This document shows positions 1 through 9,132 of a stretch of 64,000 nucleotides of DNA, piece after piece. Origin of the DNA: Salibacter sp031581065 (lineage in GTDB: Bacteria > Bacteroidota > Bacteroidia > Flavobacteriales_G > Salibacteraceae). Below the pieces are notes generated by a model, which searched no databases, had not been told where the DNA came from, and saw only the letters and a program-made list of their open reading frames with translations. The translations under genes were made by a program, and so were the position numbers. The stretch's first letter is position 1; each line of letters begins with the position of its first letter. Location: NCBI RefSeq assembly GCF_031581065.1, contig NZ_JAVLBN010000006.1, positions 1 through 64,000 on the forward strand, read 5' to 3'.

Positions 1-258
1 GGAATCATGCTGGGACTTGGAGAAACTGAAGAAGAGATACTTGAGACGATGGATGACTTGCGTTCAGTAGGAGTTTCCATAATGACACTCGGGCAATATT
101 TACAACCAACACCGAACCATTTACCCGTAGATGAGTTTATTACACCAGAGAAGTTTGCAGAATACAAAAGAATAGGCCTGGAAAAAGGATTTAAATATGT
201 GGAAAGTGGTCCACTCGTTAGATCCAGCTACCACGCTGAAAAACATATTGATAAATAA
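1..258 (+). CDS. lipA: Lipoyl synthase, C-terminal fragment
   Basis: This is the 3' end of a gene that begins before the window; the frame is open from base 1 and the stop is at 258. The 85 visible residues match the C-terminal part of lipoyl synthase, a radical-SAM enzyme that inserts two sulfurs into octanoyl groups on lipoyl-dependent enzymes. Recognisable stretches are GLGETEEEI, the strand LGQYLQPTPNHLPV and the ending GPLVRSSYHAE, which holds the Arg-Ser-Ser-Tyr-His motif whose serine ligates the auxiliary cluster in the family. The CxxxCxxC cluster motif lies outside the window. Identity is secure from the C-terminus alone. Confidence 0.93.
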   Translation, partial: GIMLGLGETEEEILETMDDLRSVGVSIMTLGQYLQPTPNHLPVDEFITPEKFAEYKRIGLEKGFKYVESGPLVRSSYHAEKHIDK

Positions 259-388
259 AACCGAAAAGCGCCAATTACATCCCGAATATGAAGGAAATAA
301 TACCGGGAATTAAAATTAATTTTTCTGAGTTGTTAAAATAATATAAATTGGCACAGATTTTTTAAGAATAGTTTAAAGACGTAAATCT

Positions 389-3300
389 ATGAAGATTAAA
401 GTTTTACTGAGCTCGATAGCAGCAGGATTAGTTGGGGCGTACTTTATTTTTGGAGAAATTATTCCAAAAACACCTCAATACACGCCTCGTGAAGAGGGAA
501 ATAATGACGCAAAACGTTTGATGGGAGGAGACAAGATCTTCAGTGAGTTGAGAGCAAACGTGAATACCGGTGAATTTGAGCCAAAAGATGTATTTGAAGC
601 CAGAGAAAAAGTTGCAAGACAAACAGCTAATAAAACTTCTCAATTAGGCCTCAATTGGAAAAGCATGGGGCCTGACAATCAGGGGGGGCGAACAAGAGCA
701 ATTCTTGTAGATAACCAAGATTCTCAGCATTTAATTGCCGGAAGTGTTTCCGGAGGTCTATTCCAGAGCTTTAACGGGGGATCAACCTGGGAACCGATCA
801 ACGATCTCATGCCAAGTTTGATCATTTCTACTATTGATCAGGGTCCTGATGGGACAATCTACGTAGGTACAGGTTCTGAATTTGAAGGTTCAGCCCCAAT
901 GCCAGGTGGAGGTGTTTTCAAGTCAACTGATGGCGGTGAAACATTTGAACAACTTCAGTCAACTATTCCCGCTACCTACAATACTAATGAAGACTGGTCC
1001 TATGTGAATAGACTTAAGGTTCATCCCGATGATGATAACAAAGTTTTTGCAGGTACGTCTAATGGATTGTTTGTTTCAACTGATGGTGGTGAAACATGGA
1101 CTAAACCACTTAAGACTGTAACAGTAAATTGTACACAGGATAATGCTTTTGTTCAGGATATAGAGATTACTCCAGATGGACGTGTTTTAGTTGGATTAGG
1201 AATTGGAGTTTGGTATTCTGATGAGCCGACAGTTGATTGTAGTTATCAACCAGCTCCAGGTCAAATTCCTGCTTCAATCGAGAGAATTGATCTTGATTAT
1301 TGTGACTCAGATCCTAATTATGTTTACGCTATCACAACTAATAGCGGTGATTTAGGGGGAGTATTTAGATCAACTGATGGAGGTTTGAACTGGTCTGTAA
1401 ATTCTCCTCTACCACCAACAACAACGCTTGACTCCACATTTAATTTGTTTGGAACAGGTCAGGGGTTTTATGATCTCGCTTTGGAAGTATTTCCAAATGA
1501 TTGTGAAAAATTGATGATTGGTGGCGTTCAGATTTACAAAATTGATGGTTCATGGGTTCGTGTAGCTGAAACTTTTGCGAGTCCGTTCTCCGGGATATAT
1601 GTTCATGCTGACCAGCACTATTTCACTTTTGATCCAAATGATCCAAATACTATGTATATCGGAAATGATGGCGGTGTTGGTGTTAGTTATAATGCCACAA
1701 GTGGAAGCATGTCCTTTTCTACGTTAAACAGGAATTACACGACAACACAATTTTATGATATTGCAGTAGGTCCACGTGGCGAGGTATTGGGAGGAACACA
1801 GGATAATGGTACATTCCTTCTTCAAACCAGTGATACAGATGTTGGAGGTACAACAGATGGAATTGAAGCTGCTGGAGGTGATGGGTTTGACACTGAGATT
1901 TCTAAACTCGGTGAGATTGGCTTTGTTTCGTTGTATTACAATCGCATAATCAAGTTTGAGCCGCCAAGTACCACAACACCATTTTTTGAATTTCAAGGGT
2001 CATTCAATTCTACATCACCTTATGCAGGTCAAGGCAAAGCACCTTTCCGTACTAAGTTTGATATTTGGGAAAGTGCTGATGATTCAACCAGTATTGATTC
2101 AATAACCTTTAGAGCTGATACAGTTGAGCAGTTTTTAGGAAAGCTTACAGGAAGTCAGGTTGCGTTTTCGGGAACAGTTGTACCTAATCAACCAGCTGCT
2201 GAAATAGCACCGGGTAGTATTTCTTTCTTTAATCCAACTCCAGGGAATCCTCAAAGAGTTAATGACTATGATGGTGATGGAACTTTAGAGAATACTGATG
2301 GAGATAGCGTAGGTACTTTTGACTACAATACTTACGAATACAGTTTCAGCTTTGACGCAGCTCCAGCAGATCAATCAGATTTCTTTGGCTATTATGCAGC
2401 TACATTTAATAATGGAGATGTACTTAAAATTAATAGTGCTACTCTAGATTACCCATTTGATTATACACTTACCACTGCTTTAAATGTTGGAGACTCGGTA
2501 AGAATTCAGGATCCAGTTCAGGGTTATATGGCTTCTGTAACAAATGATGGTATCATTTTCTCTAGAGAAGTGTTGGATAACACTATACCAGAATGGCATA
2601 ATCTTGCTGACATTTGGGGAATTGGTGGAATAAGATCACTAAAGTTCTCTCAGGATGGAAATCACTTGTTTATTGGAACAGGTAACGGGAATGTTCATAG
2701 AATTAGTGGATTTAGAAATCTGTATATGGAGGATGATCCAGTAAATGTTTTGACATACAATGGCAACTTGTTTAGTGCTAGCGGTAACATTACTGGCTTT
2801 GCGATCCATCCAAATGATCCTGAAAAGATTCTGGTTACAGTTGGTAATTACGGAAATCAAAATCACGTTTATGAATTAGATAACGCTGTATCTTCACCTG
2901 GTGCTGCTGTAGCTAGAAATGCTCAGGGTAATCTTGAAGACTTCCCTGTTTACGATGCTGAATATCACGTATTAGATCCAAATATTGTACTATTAGGTAC
3001 AGATTTCGGTATCTGGTCAACTTCAGACTTCTCTACTTCTGGTACAAATGTTACCTGGAGTAATGAAAACGCAAATCTTGCTAACGTTCCTGTTTTTGAG
3101 GTTCGTCAACAAAAGCTTGGCTGGACTGAAGCGACTAATAATGAAGTGATTTATGCTGGTACTCATGGTAGAGGTATCTGGAGAACAAGTGACCTTGTCA
3201 ATTCAACTCCAGAATATCCTGAATTTGCTGATAGAGACGGTGACATTGAAATGAAAGTGTATCCAAACCCGATGTCAAATACCGGTACATTTGAATACAC

Positions 3301-3499
3301 TTCTTCAGCAAATGAAGTTGTAGATGTTCAAATCTACGACCTGAGTGGTAAGCTCGTGAGATCGTTTACCGATAAAGCTAATCAGTCAGGTAAGAAAAAG
3401 CTTCGCCTCAATGTTTCAGACTTCAAAGGCGGAACTTACATTGCTACAATTACGAATGGTAGCGTTAAAAAGACTGCTCGCTTTATTGTAGTGAAGTAA
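389..3499 (+). CDS. T9SS-exported beta-propeller (Asp-box/sortilin-like) protein
   Basis: A 1036-residue secreted protein. It begins with a short basic segment and a hydrophobic stretch (residues about 4-24) that serves as a Sec signal. Residues about 100-480 contain sialidase/VPS10-type Asp-box repeats of the form S-x-D-G-G-x-x-W/F near residues 126, 178, 229 and 327, so a beta-propeller is expected. The last 80 residues start with MKVYPNPMS and end with a KKTARFIVVK-like strand, which is the type A T9SS C-terminal sorting domain. The protein should therefore be exported by the type IX system and anchored or released at the cell surface. Catalytic sialidase residues were not identified, so an enzymatic role is not claimed. 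It holds a run of seven G at 682-688 and none of the GGHTCTGACCR words common elsewhere. A terminator follows it. Confidence 0.85.
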   Translation: MKIKVLLSSIAAGLVGAYFIFGEIIPKTPQYTPREEGNNDAKRLMGGDKIFSELRANVNTGEFEPKDVFEAREKVARQTANKTSQLGLNWKSMGPDNQGGRTRAILVDNQDSQHLIAGSVSGGLFQSFNGGSTWEPINDLMPSLIISTIDQGPDGTIYVGTGSEFEGSAPMPGGGVFKSTDGGETFEQLQSTIPATYNTNEDWSYVNRLKVHPDDDNKVFAGTSNGLFVSTDGGETWTKPLKTVTVNCTQDNAFVQDIEITPDGRVLVGLGIGVWYSDEPTVDCSYQPAPGQIPASIERIDLDYCDSDPNYVYAITTNSGDLGGVFRSTDGGLNWSVNSPLPPTTTLDSTFNLFGTGQGFYDLALEVFPNDCEKLMIGGVQIYKIDGSWVRVAETFASPFSGIYVHADQHYFTFDPNDPNTMYIGNDGGVGVSYNATSGSMSFSTLNRNYTTTQFYDIAVGPRGEVLGGTQDNGTFLLQTSDTDVGGTTDGIEAAGGDGFDTEISKLGEIGFVSLYYNRIIKFEPPSTTTPFFEFQGSFNSTSPYAGQGKAPFRTKFDIWESADDSTSIDSITFRADTVEQFLGKLTGSQVAFSGTVVPNQPAAEIAPGSISFFNPTPGNPQRVNDYDGDGTLENTDGDSVGTFDYNTYEYSFSFDAAPADQSDFFGYYAATFNNGDVLKINSATLDYPFDYTLTTALNVGDSVRIQDPVQGYMASVTNDGIIFSREVLDNTIPEWHNLADIWGIGGIRSLKFSQDGNHLFIGTGNGNVHRISGFRNLYMEDDPVNVLTYNGNLFSASGNITGFAIHPNDPEKILVTVGNYGNQNHVYELDNAVSSPGAAVARNAQGNLEDFPVYDAEYHVLDPNIVLLGTDFGIWSTSDFSTSGTNVTWSNENANLANVPVFEVRQQKLGWTEATNNEVIYAGTHGRGIWRTSDLVNSTPEYPEFADRDGDIEMKVYPNPMSNTGTFEYTSSANEVVDVQIYDLSGKLVRSFTDKANQSGKKKLRLNVSDFKGGTYIATITNGSVKKTARFIVVK

Positions 3500-3528
3500 T
3501 GATCGAATAGTTATTTCATAAATATTTT

Positions 3529-3558
3529 AAAAAAGCCTCCAAAATGGAGGCTTTTTTT
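3529..3558 (+). terminator. Rho-independent terminator
   Basis: The stem GCCTCCA / TGGAGGC (7 bp) closes an AAA loop and is followed by seven T. It lies 30 bases after the stop of the T9SS propeller gene and just before the gapA promoter. A-rich sequence before the stem means it could also work on the opposite strand. Confidence 0.9.
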
Positions 3559-3570
3559 ATGATAAGCCGT

Positions 3571-3578
3571 TAATTTTG
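3571..3578 (+). promoter_or_regulatory. Bacteroidota -7 box for gapA
   Basis: TAATTTTG matches the TAnnTTTG -7 consensus and lies 17 bases before the gapA ATG, directly after the upstream terminator. No clear -33 TTTG is present; the T-tract of the terminator occupies that region. The expected leader would be about a dozen bases. Confidence 0.6.
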
Positions 3579-3595
3579 ACGAAAACACACTCGAT

Positions 3596-4591
3596 ATGAT
3601 AAATGTTGCAATAAATGGTTTTGGAAGAATTGGAAGAATGTTAACCAGAGAGTTAATGATTAGGGAAGATGTTAACCTCGTAGCTGTTAACGACCTTTCA
3701 GAACCAGCAGTGCTCGGTCATTTATTCAAATACGATACAGTTCACGGAAAGTATCAGGGTGAAGTTACGTGGGATGAAAATTCAATTATAATCGATGGTA
3801 AAGAGGTGAAAATGTTCAATGAGCATTCGCCTGAAAAGCTGCCATGGAAAGACTTGAAAATTGATATTGTAGTTGAATCAACCGGTATTTTTAGAACGAG
3901 TGATAAAGCAGCTTTACACATTAAAGCCGGAGCTAAAAAAGTAATTCTTTCTGCACCTCCAAAAAGTGATGACATTAAAAGCGTTTGCATCGGGATCAAT
4001 GAGGATATTCTCGATGGTTCTGAACAAATTATCAGCAACGCTTCATGTACAACAAACTCGGCAGCTCCTTTGGTAAAGGTTATGAAGGATCTGACCGAAA
4101 TAGAAGCAGCTTACATCACAACTGTTCACTCGTATACAAGTGATCAAAAACTACAGGATTCTCCTCATTCTGATTTGAGAAGAGCACGTGCAGCAGCGAT
4201 GAGTATTGTTCCAACGACTACAGGTGCAGCAAAAGCGATAACGAAAATTTTCCCTGAGCTTGATGGAAACATGGGAGGTGCTGGTATTCGCGTTCCCGTA
4301 CCTGATGGTTCGTTAACTGATATGACGTTCATTATCAAGGATGAGTTAACCATTGAACAGGTCAATAAAGCATTCAAAAAAGCAGCTCAAAATGAGTTGA
4401 AAGGGATTATGGAGTATACAGAGGACCCTGTTGTTTCAGTAGATATTCAGGGCAACAAGCATTCGAGTATATTCGATGCATTATTGACGAGCGTGATTGG
4501 GAAAATGGTAAAAGTTGTAGGCTGGTACGATAATGAGATCGGCTATTCAACAAGACTAGCCGATCTCATAGAGCTTGTTTCCAAAAAGTAA
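3596..4591 (+). CDS. gapA: Glyceraldehyde-3-phosphate dehydrogenase, type I
   Basis: Phosphorylating GAPDH converts glyceraldehyde 3-phosphate, NAD and phosphate to 1,3-bisphosphoglycerate in glycolysis and back in gluconeogenesis. The 331-residue length is normal. The Rossmann start is INGFGRIGR, the active-site segment is SNASCTTNSAAP with the catalytic cysteine at residue 151, and WYDNEIGYS near the C-terminus is the family signature. It has its own promoter and the preceding gene is terminated, so it is probably monocistronic. Its stop is one base from the stop of the convergent TlpA-like gene, leaving no terminator between them. It contains one GGATCTGACC word (4087-4096). Confidence 0.97.
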   Translation: MINVAINGFGRIGRMLTRELMIREDVNLVAVNDLSEPAVLGHLFKYDTVHGKYQGEVTWDENSIIIDGKEVKMFNEHSPEKLPWKDLKIDIVVESTGIFRTSDKAALHIKAGAKKVILSAPPKSDDIKSVCIGINEDILDGSEQIISNASCTTNSAAPLVKVMKDLTEIEAAYITTVHSYTSDQKLQDSPHSDLRRARAAAMSIVPTTTGAAKAITKIFPELDGNMGGAGIRVPVPDGSLTDMTFIIKDELTIEQVNKAFKKAAQNELKGIMEYTEDPVVSVDIQGNKHSSIFDALLTSVIGKMVKVVGWYDNEIGYSTRLADLIELVSKK

Positions 4592-4592
4592 T

Positions 4593-5705
4593 TTATGATT
4601 CAAATATTTCCTGCAGCTTGTCTTCAAGCTTTTTACCTCTAAGGTTTTTGGCAATAATTTCACCTTCAGGATTGAGTAAAAAAGTAGCTGGTATTGAACT
4701 TACACTGTAAATACCGGCTGCTTCAGATTGCCATCCTTTTAAGTCACTGACCTGAACCCATTCAATGTTATCCTGTTCAATAGCCTGTAACCAGGCGTTT
4801 CGTTTCTTGTCCAAAGACACACCGTAAATCTCAAATCCTTTGTCTTTGTACTTGTTGTACATCTTAACAACATTTGGGTTTTCAGCTCGGCAAGGCTTGC
4901 ACCACGATGCCCAAAAATCGATCAATACATACTCACCTCTAAGGCTTGATAATTTAACTGTTTCACCCTTGGGGTTTTTAAAGGCTAATTCTGGTGCTTT
5001 GCTACCTACTGCTGTCTTTTCAATGCCTTCCACTCTTTGAGCGAATCGGTCATAGATGTAAACACCTTTCATTTTCTCTGATAAGTTATCTCTAACCTGA
5101 GTATAGAGCTCAAAATTTTGGTTTGGCCTCAACTGTTCAATAGCTGCAAGGTTAGCCATTGAACCCTCGTGATTTTGGATGAAAGTTTTCATCGATTCCA
5201 TCATTGTCATGCGAGCATTTTGTAGAGTAGTTACAGCAGCTCTGTAGGAATTTGGGTCCTTGTTTTGCTGTGCATATTGCATAGCTCTTTTTAGGCTGTC
5301 AGCTTTTGTGTAATAAGACATTTGAATTTGAAGCATCTGCTGTAGATCTTCAGCATCTTTAGATCCTTTGACCTGTGCGTAGCCCTCTAAATTTCCAGAG
5401 GTTCCATTTACTGTGATTTTATCATTTGGCTGTAAAATCAACGAAGCGTAGTTATTTGCTTTGTTAAAACCGAGCCTGTAATAGCCGGGTTTATCAACGT
5501 TGTAAACCATTTTAAATGTGCCATCCTCATTGAACGCAGCTGTGTCAACTGCCTGAGTTGACTGCGAAATATGAAAAAGGTAAATTTCAGTTTGATTGGG
5601 AGCATTATCAATTTTTCCTTCAATCGATACATTTCCCTTTTCCTCAGGAGAACAAGAGATAATTGCGAAAGTGATTAAGGTTAAGAATGAAAGTGTACGT
5701 ATCAT
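4593..5705 (-). CDS. TlpA-like thioredoxin-fold lipoprotein with N-terminal DUF4369
   Basis: A 370-residue protein with a lipoprotein signal ending FAIISC, so it is expected in the periplasm attached to a membrane. Residues about 25-130 resemble the DUF4369 beta-domain common in Bacteroidota redoxins. The middle is helical and rich in Gln and Lys. The last 140 residues are an AhpC/TSA-TlpA thioredoxin fold with the redox motif WCKPC (Cys269 and Cys272). It likely reduces or exchanges disulfides in exported proteins; the partner is unknown. The start overlaps the gatB stop by 4 bases, which suggests translational coupling with gatB. A distant paralogue at 27316-28725 has lost the cysteines. 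Confidence 0.88.
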   Translation of the reverse strand: MIRTLSFLTLITFAIISCSPEEKGNVSIEGKIDNAPNQTEIYLFHISQSTQAVDTAAFNEDGTFKMVYNVDKPGYYRLGFNKANNYASLILQPNDKITVNGTSGNLEGYAQVKGSKDAEDLQQMLQIQMSYYTKADSLKRAMQYAQQNKDPNSYRAAVTTLQNARMTMMESMKTFIQNHEGSMANLAAIEQLRPNQNFELYTQVRDNLSEKMKGVYIYDRFAQRVEGIEKTAVGSKAPELAFKNPKGETVKLSSLRGEYVLIDFWASWCKPCRAENPNVVKMYNKYKDKGFEIYGVSLDKKRNAWLQAIEQDNIEWVQVSDLKGWQSEAAGIYSVSSIPATFLLNPEGEIIAKNLRGKKLEDKLQEIFES

Positions 5706-7144
5706 AATTCTAACATTTCTCTGATTAATGAATTTGATTTTTTAGGATCAGCTTTTCCGCGCGTTTCTTTCATGAGTTGTCCCATGAAAAAGCCCAGTAA
5801 TTTCTTTTCACCATTGCGGTAGCGCTCAGTTTCGTCAGGGTTGTTTTCAATTACTCTTTTGATAGCCTCTTTGATGTTATCCTCATTTTGATCCTGGATG
5901 AGATCTAATTCTTTTGCGAGTTCGAGAGGTGATTTGTTTGAGGTCTCGGTCAGAGCCGGAAACAGGTTTTGTGACGCAACCGAATGACTGATTTTTCCAT
6001 CGTCAATGAGTTGAATCAGCTCTGCAATTTGTTTCGGTGAAACAGGGAAATCTGAAATGTGTAATGCGTTTTCGTTGAGATAAGATTTTACATTTACCAT
6101 CACCCAGTTTGCTGCTGCTTTGAAGTTCTTCGTGTTTGAAACAACCTCTTCAAAGTAGAGTGCGATTTCTTTTGAGTCTGTAAGGATACCGGCATCATAA
6201 TCACTCAACTTAAAGTCTTCAACATACTTTTTGAAAAGCTCATTTGGAAGAGGAGGGAGCTCATTTTTCATCTTCTCGATGTATTCCGTGGTAATTTCCA
6301 GCGGTAGTAAATCAGGCTCTGTAAAGTAGCGGTAGTCATTATCCATTTCCTTACTCCGCATGCTGGTAGTTGTTCCATCTACAGCATTGAAAGTTCGCGT
6401 TTCGTGAAATATTTCTTCGTTGTTCTCGAGAGCTTCAATCTGTCTTTTCGTCTCGTGTTCAATCGCTCGTTGCACGTTGCGAATCGAGTTCATGTTTTTG
6501 ACCTCTACCTTTTGACCAAATTCTTCAGATCCCTTGTGTCTGACCGAAATATTAGCATCACAACGAAGCGATCCTTCTTCCATATTTCCATCACAAATTT
6601 CGAGGTAGCGAACCAGTTTTCGCACTTCAGAGAGGTATTGGTAAGCTTCTTCACCGCTTCTGATATCCGGTTCCGTTACAATTTCAAGTAGTGGAACTCC
6701 GGCACGGTTGAGGTCGATAAGAGTGTGAAACGGATCCTGATCGTGAATAGATTTACCAGAATCTTCCTCCATATGGATACGGGTGAGATTGATCTTTTTT
6801 GTATTGTTCTCGAGTTTGATCTCGATATATCCACCTGTGCAGATTGGAGTATCGAACTGAGTTATTTGGTAGCCTTTTGGAAGATCGGCATAGAAATAGT
6901 TTTTTCTTGAAAAGCGATTTTCAGCCGTGATTTTAGAATTACATGCCAATCCCAGTTTCACCGCAAATTCAGGTGACTTTTCATTGAATTGTGGTAATGT
7001 ACCTGGATGCCCTAATGATACCGGTGTAACCAGATGGTTGGGTAATTCACCGTAAGCATTGGGATCTGACGAAAATGCTTTTGTTTTCGTTTTCAATTGT
7101 GCGTGGACTTCAAGTCCGATTACTGCTTCGTATTTATCGTACAT
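5702..7144 (-). CDS. gatB: Asp-tRNA(Asn)/Glu-tRNA(Gln) amidotransferase subunit B
   Basis: GatB activates the side-chain carboxylate of mischarged Glu-tRNA(Gln) or Asp-tRNA(Asn) for amidation by GatA within the GatCAB complex. The family signatures are clear: YEAVIGLEVHAQLKT at the start, LNRAGVPLLEIVTEPDI near residue 160, RCDANISVRHKG, and a C-terminal GatB/YqeY helical domain. I place the start at the ATG giving MYDKYEAVIG (480 residues); an upstream ATG at 7183 would overlap the phosphorylase gene and adds residues not usual for the family. It sits in a minus-strand run with the phosphorylase and the TlpA-like gene. One GGHTCTGACCR word lies at 5948-5957. Confidence 0.95.
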   Translation of the reverse strand: MYDKYEAVIGLEVHAQLKTKTKAFSSDPNAYGELPNHLVTPVSLGHPGTLPQFNEKSPEFAVKLGLACNSKITAENRFSRKNYFYADLPKGYQITQFDTPICTGGYIEIKLENNTKKINLTRIHMEEDSGKSIHDQDPFHTLIDLNRAGVPLLEIVTEPDIRSGEEAYQYLSEVRKLVRYLEICDGNMEEGSLRCDANISVRHKGSEEFGQKVEVKNMNSIRNVQRAIEHETKRQIEALENNEEIFHETRTFNAVDGTTTSMRSKEMDNDYRYFTEPDLLPLEITTEYIEKMKNELPPLPNELFKKYVEDFKLSDYDAGILTDSKEIALYFEEVVSNTKNFKAAANWVMVNVKSYLNENALHISDFPVSPKQIAELIQLIDDGKISHSVASQNLFPALTETSNKSPLELAKELDLIQDQNEDNIKEAIKRVIENNPDETERYRNGEKKLLGFFMGQLMKETRGKADPKKSNSLIREMLEL

Positions 7145-7169
7145 AGTCAATTCAAATAATGACGCAAAA

Positions 7170-8015
7170 TTAATGGTTTTCATTGGCGGTTAAGCTCGCC
7201 AAATCAACTTGTTTAATCCAGTTTTCTAATAATTTTGTTAAGGTTTTCCCGGTATTTTGGGCAACTCGCTGAACTTCTTCGTGAGAAATTGGCTCAATAT
7301 CCTCATCAGTGCCCATATCTGTAATAACTGAAATTCCCATGACATTCATTCCCATGTGTTTTGCAGCGATAACTTCAGGAACAGTTGACATTCCAACAGC
7401 ATCGCCACCTATTACACGTAGGTATTTAAATTCTGCCGGTGTTTCATAAGTGGGACCGCTAACCGCAACATAAACTCCTGACTGCAGTGAAACAAATGTG
7501 TTATTAGCTACTTCAACGAGCAGGTTGTTCATTTCCTTTGAGTAAGTCTTTGTCATATCAGGAAAACGAGGACCTAATTCATCTATATTCTTTCCGATCA
7601 AAGGATTATCACCCATCTGGTTGATGTGATCTGTGATCAACATGATTTCGCCAACTTCAAATTGAGGATTTAAGCCTCCTGCTGCGTTGGTTACAATGAG
7701 GTTTTTAGCACCCATGTATCCTGCTATCCTAATCGGGAAAATCACTTGATCCATTGAGTAACCTTCGTAATAATGGAATCTTCCCTGAAAAATAAGAATC
7801 TTTTTGCCGTGCAGTTCACCAAAAGTCAGTTTGCCGGTGTGTCCTGCTACAGTAGTTTGCGGAAAGTTGGGGATATCGCTGTAAAGTACTTCAACAGGAT
7901 TCTTGATGATTGATGCCAATTCACCCAATCCTGATCCAAGGATGAGGACAATATCAGGCTCCTGGTTTATTTTCTTTTTTAGATAGGTCGCTGTGGACTT
8001 TATTTCGTCTAACAT
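7170..8015 (-). CDS. Purine nucleoside phosphorylase, trimeric type
   Basis: This 281-residue enzyme should split inosine and guanosine with phosphate into base and ribose 1-phosphate, feeding purine salvage. Visible motifs are LILGSGLGELA, GHTGKL, the phosphate/purine-site stretch VTNAAGGLNP, GPTYETPAEF and the segment GGDAVGMSTVPE; together these place it in the low-molecular-mass trimeric PNP/MTAP family. The start codon lies inside the 3' end of lpxK, giving a 62-base overlap in another frame. No later start would keep the N-terminal strand, so the overlap appears real. The choice between PNP and a closely related phosphorylase rests on the overall pattern. Confidence 0.93.
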   Translation of the reverse strand: MLDEIKSTATYLKKKINQEPDIVLILGSGLGELASIIKNPVEVLYSDIPNFPQTTVAGHTGKLTFGELHGKKILIFQGRFHYYEGYSMDQVIFPIRIAGYMGAKNLIVTNAAGGLNPQFEVGEIMLITDHINQMGDNPLIGKNIDELGPRFPDMTKTYSKEMNNLLVEVANNTFVSLQSGVYVAVSGPTYETPAEFKYLRVIGGDAVGMSTVPEVIAAKHMGMNVMGISVITDMGTDEDIEPISHEEVQRVAQNTGKTLTKLLENWIKQVDLASLTANENH

Positions 8016-9054
8016 AATTCAATATTTGCTCATTAAATTCCTCGTTGTCCTCACCGTGAAACTTGACCTCAATTGGCTGAGTGTAGAGCGGTTTTGAGAG
8101 GACAGGCTCAAATTTTTCTTCACCAATCATGCGCATGTAATCCTTTTCAGTTGTGATGATAATAGCATTATTTTTTCGGTTTATGCGTTCAAACTCTTCA
8201 ATCAACTGTTCTATATCAGTTTCAGTGAAATTATGGTGATCTCCGTATTTGAGGTGCGTGATTTCAATTTTTTGAGATTTTAAAAAGTAGAGTAGCGGTT
8301 CTGAATTTGCTATACCTGTAAAAAGTAAAGCTTTAGTAACCGTTCTGTAGTGAAGCGCATTTAGATTAGGATTAACAGGTTGTAATATTCCGTAATCAAG
8401 ATATGAGAAATAGACGTTTTGATATGATTTAGGAGCAATTTTGTCCCTCAAAGCTCTTCTGTCTAGTGGAGATAGAACAGGTGGACATTTCGTGATGATA
8501 ATAATATCAGCACGCTGACTGTTAGAAGACTGTTCCCGCAAATTTCCAACAGGCATAAGGAAATCCTCCTTGTATGTTTTGCTGTATTCGGTAAGTAAAA
8601 TGCTAACCTCAGGTTTTACTCGCCTGTGCTGAAAAGCGTCATCGAGTAATATAATGTCGAGACCACTATCGTGGGCTAAAAGCGATTGAATCCCTCTAAC
8701 TCTATTGCCGTCAACACTTACGGTCAGATCCGGAAACTTGTGTTTAAAAAGTCGGGGTTCATCACCAATATCCTCATGAGTAGAGTTCGTGTTGGCCAAT
8801 AAAAAACCATTTGTTATTCTGCCGAAACCTCTGCTTAGTGTGGCAATGTTATATTCTTTTGAGAGCAATTTGATTAGGTATTCAGTATGAGGCGTTTTTC
8901 CTGTTCCACCAACAGTTAAGTTCCCCACAACAATAGTAGGAACATCAAAAGTGTGTTCGTGAAATACACCAATGTTGTAAAGTTGGTTTCTCAACCAAAC
9001 CGCAGCTCCATAGAGGAGTGCGAACGGAAATAACAACAATCTAATCGGATTCAT
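7954..9054 (-). CDS. lpxK: Tetraacyldisaccharide 4'-kinase (lipid A)
   Basis: LpxK phosphorylates the 4' position of the lipid A disaccharide precursor at the inner membrane, the sixth step of the Raetz pathway. The protein starts with a hydrophobic membrane-binding helix (IRLLLFPFALLYGAAVW) and has the P-loop NLTVGGTGKTPHT near residue 45, and the LDDAFQHRRV stretch typical of the family. I choose the ATG at 9054 (MNPIRLLL, 366 residues); another ATG ten codons upstream is possible. The C-terminal 20 residues are hydrophilic and are encoded where the phosphorylase gene overlaps. One motif word lies at 8722-8731. Confidence 0.93.
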   Translation of the reverse strand: MNPIRLLLFPFALLYGAAVWLRNQLYNIGVFHEHTFDVPTIVVGNLTVGGTGKTPHTEYLIKLLSKEYNIATLSRGFGRITNGFLLANTNSTHEDIGDEPRLFKHKFPDLTVSVDGNRVRGIQSLLAHDSGLDIILLDDAFQHRRVKPEVSILLTEYSKTYKEDFLMPVGNLREQSSNSQRADIIIITKCPPVLSPLDRRALRDKIAPKSYQNVYFSYLDYGILQPVNPNLNALHYRTVTKALLFTGIANSEPLLYFLKSQKIEITHLKYGDHHNFTETDIEQLIEEFERINRKNNAIIITTEKDYMRMIGEEKFEPVLSKPLYTQPIEVKFHGEDNEEFNEQILNYVRRNKVHSDLSKKENKPGA

Positions 9055-9108
9055 TAAGCGCGAAATTACAACATTGAGTTCCAAATTTCATGAGTTTTTT
9101 CAATAGCG

Positions 9109-9116
9109 TAATTTTG
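9109..9116 (+). promoter_or_regulatory. Bacteroidota -7 box for the NIF3-family gene
   Basis: TAATTTTG fits TAnnTTTG and lies 16 bases before the ATG at 9133, in the short divergent gap between lpxK and the NIF3-like gene. A T6 run about 11 bases upstream replaces a clear -33 TTTG. Confidence 0.55.
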
Positions 9117-9132
9117 TCGTAAATGTCCAGAT

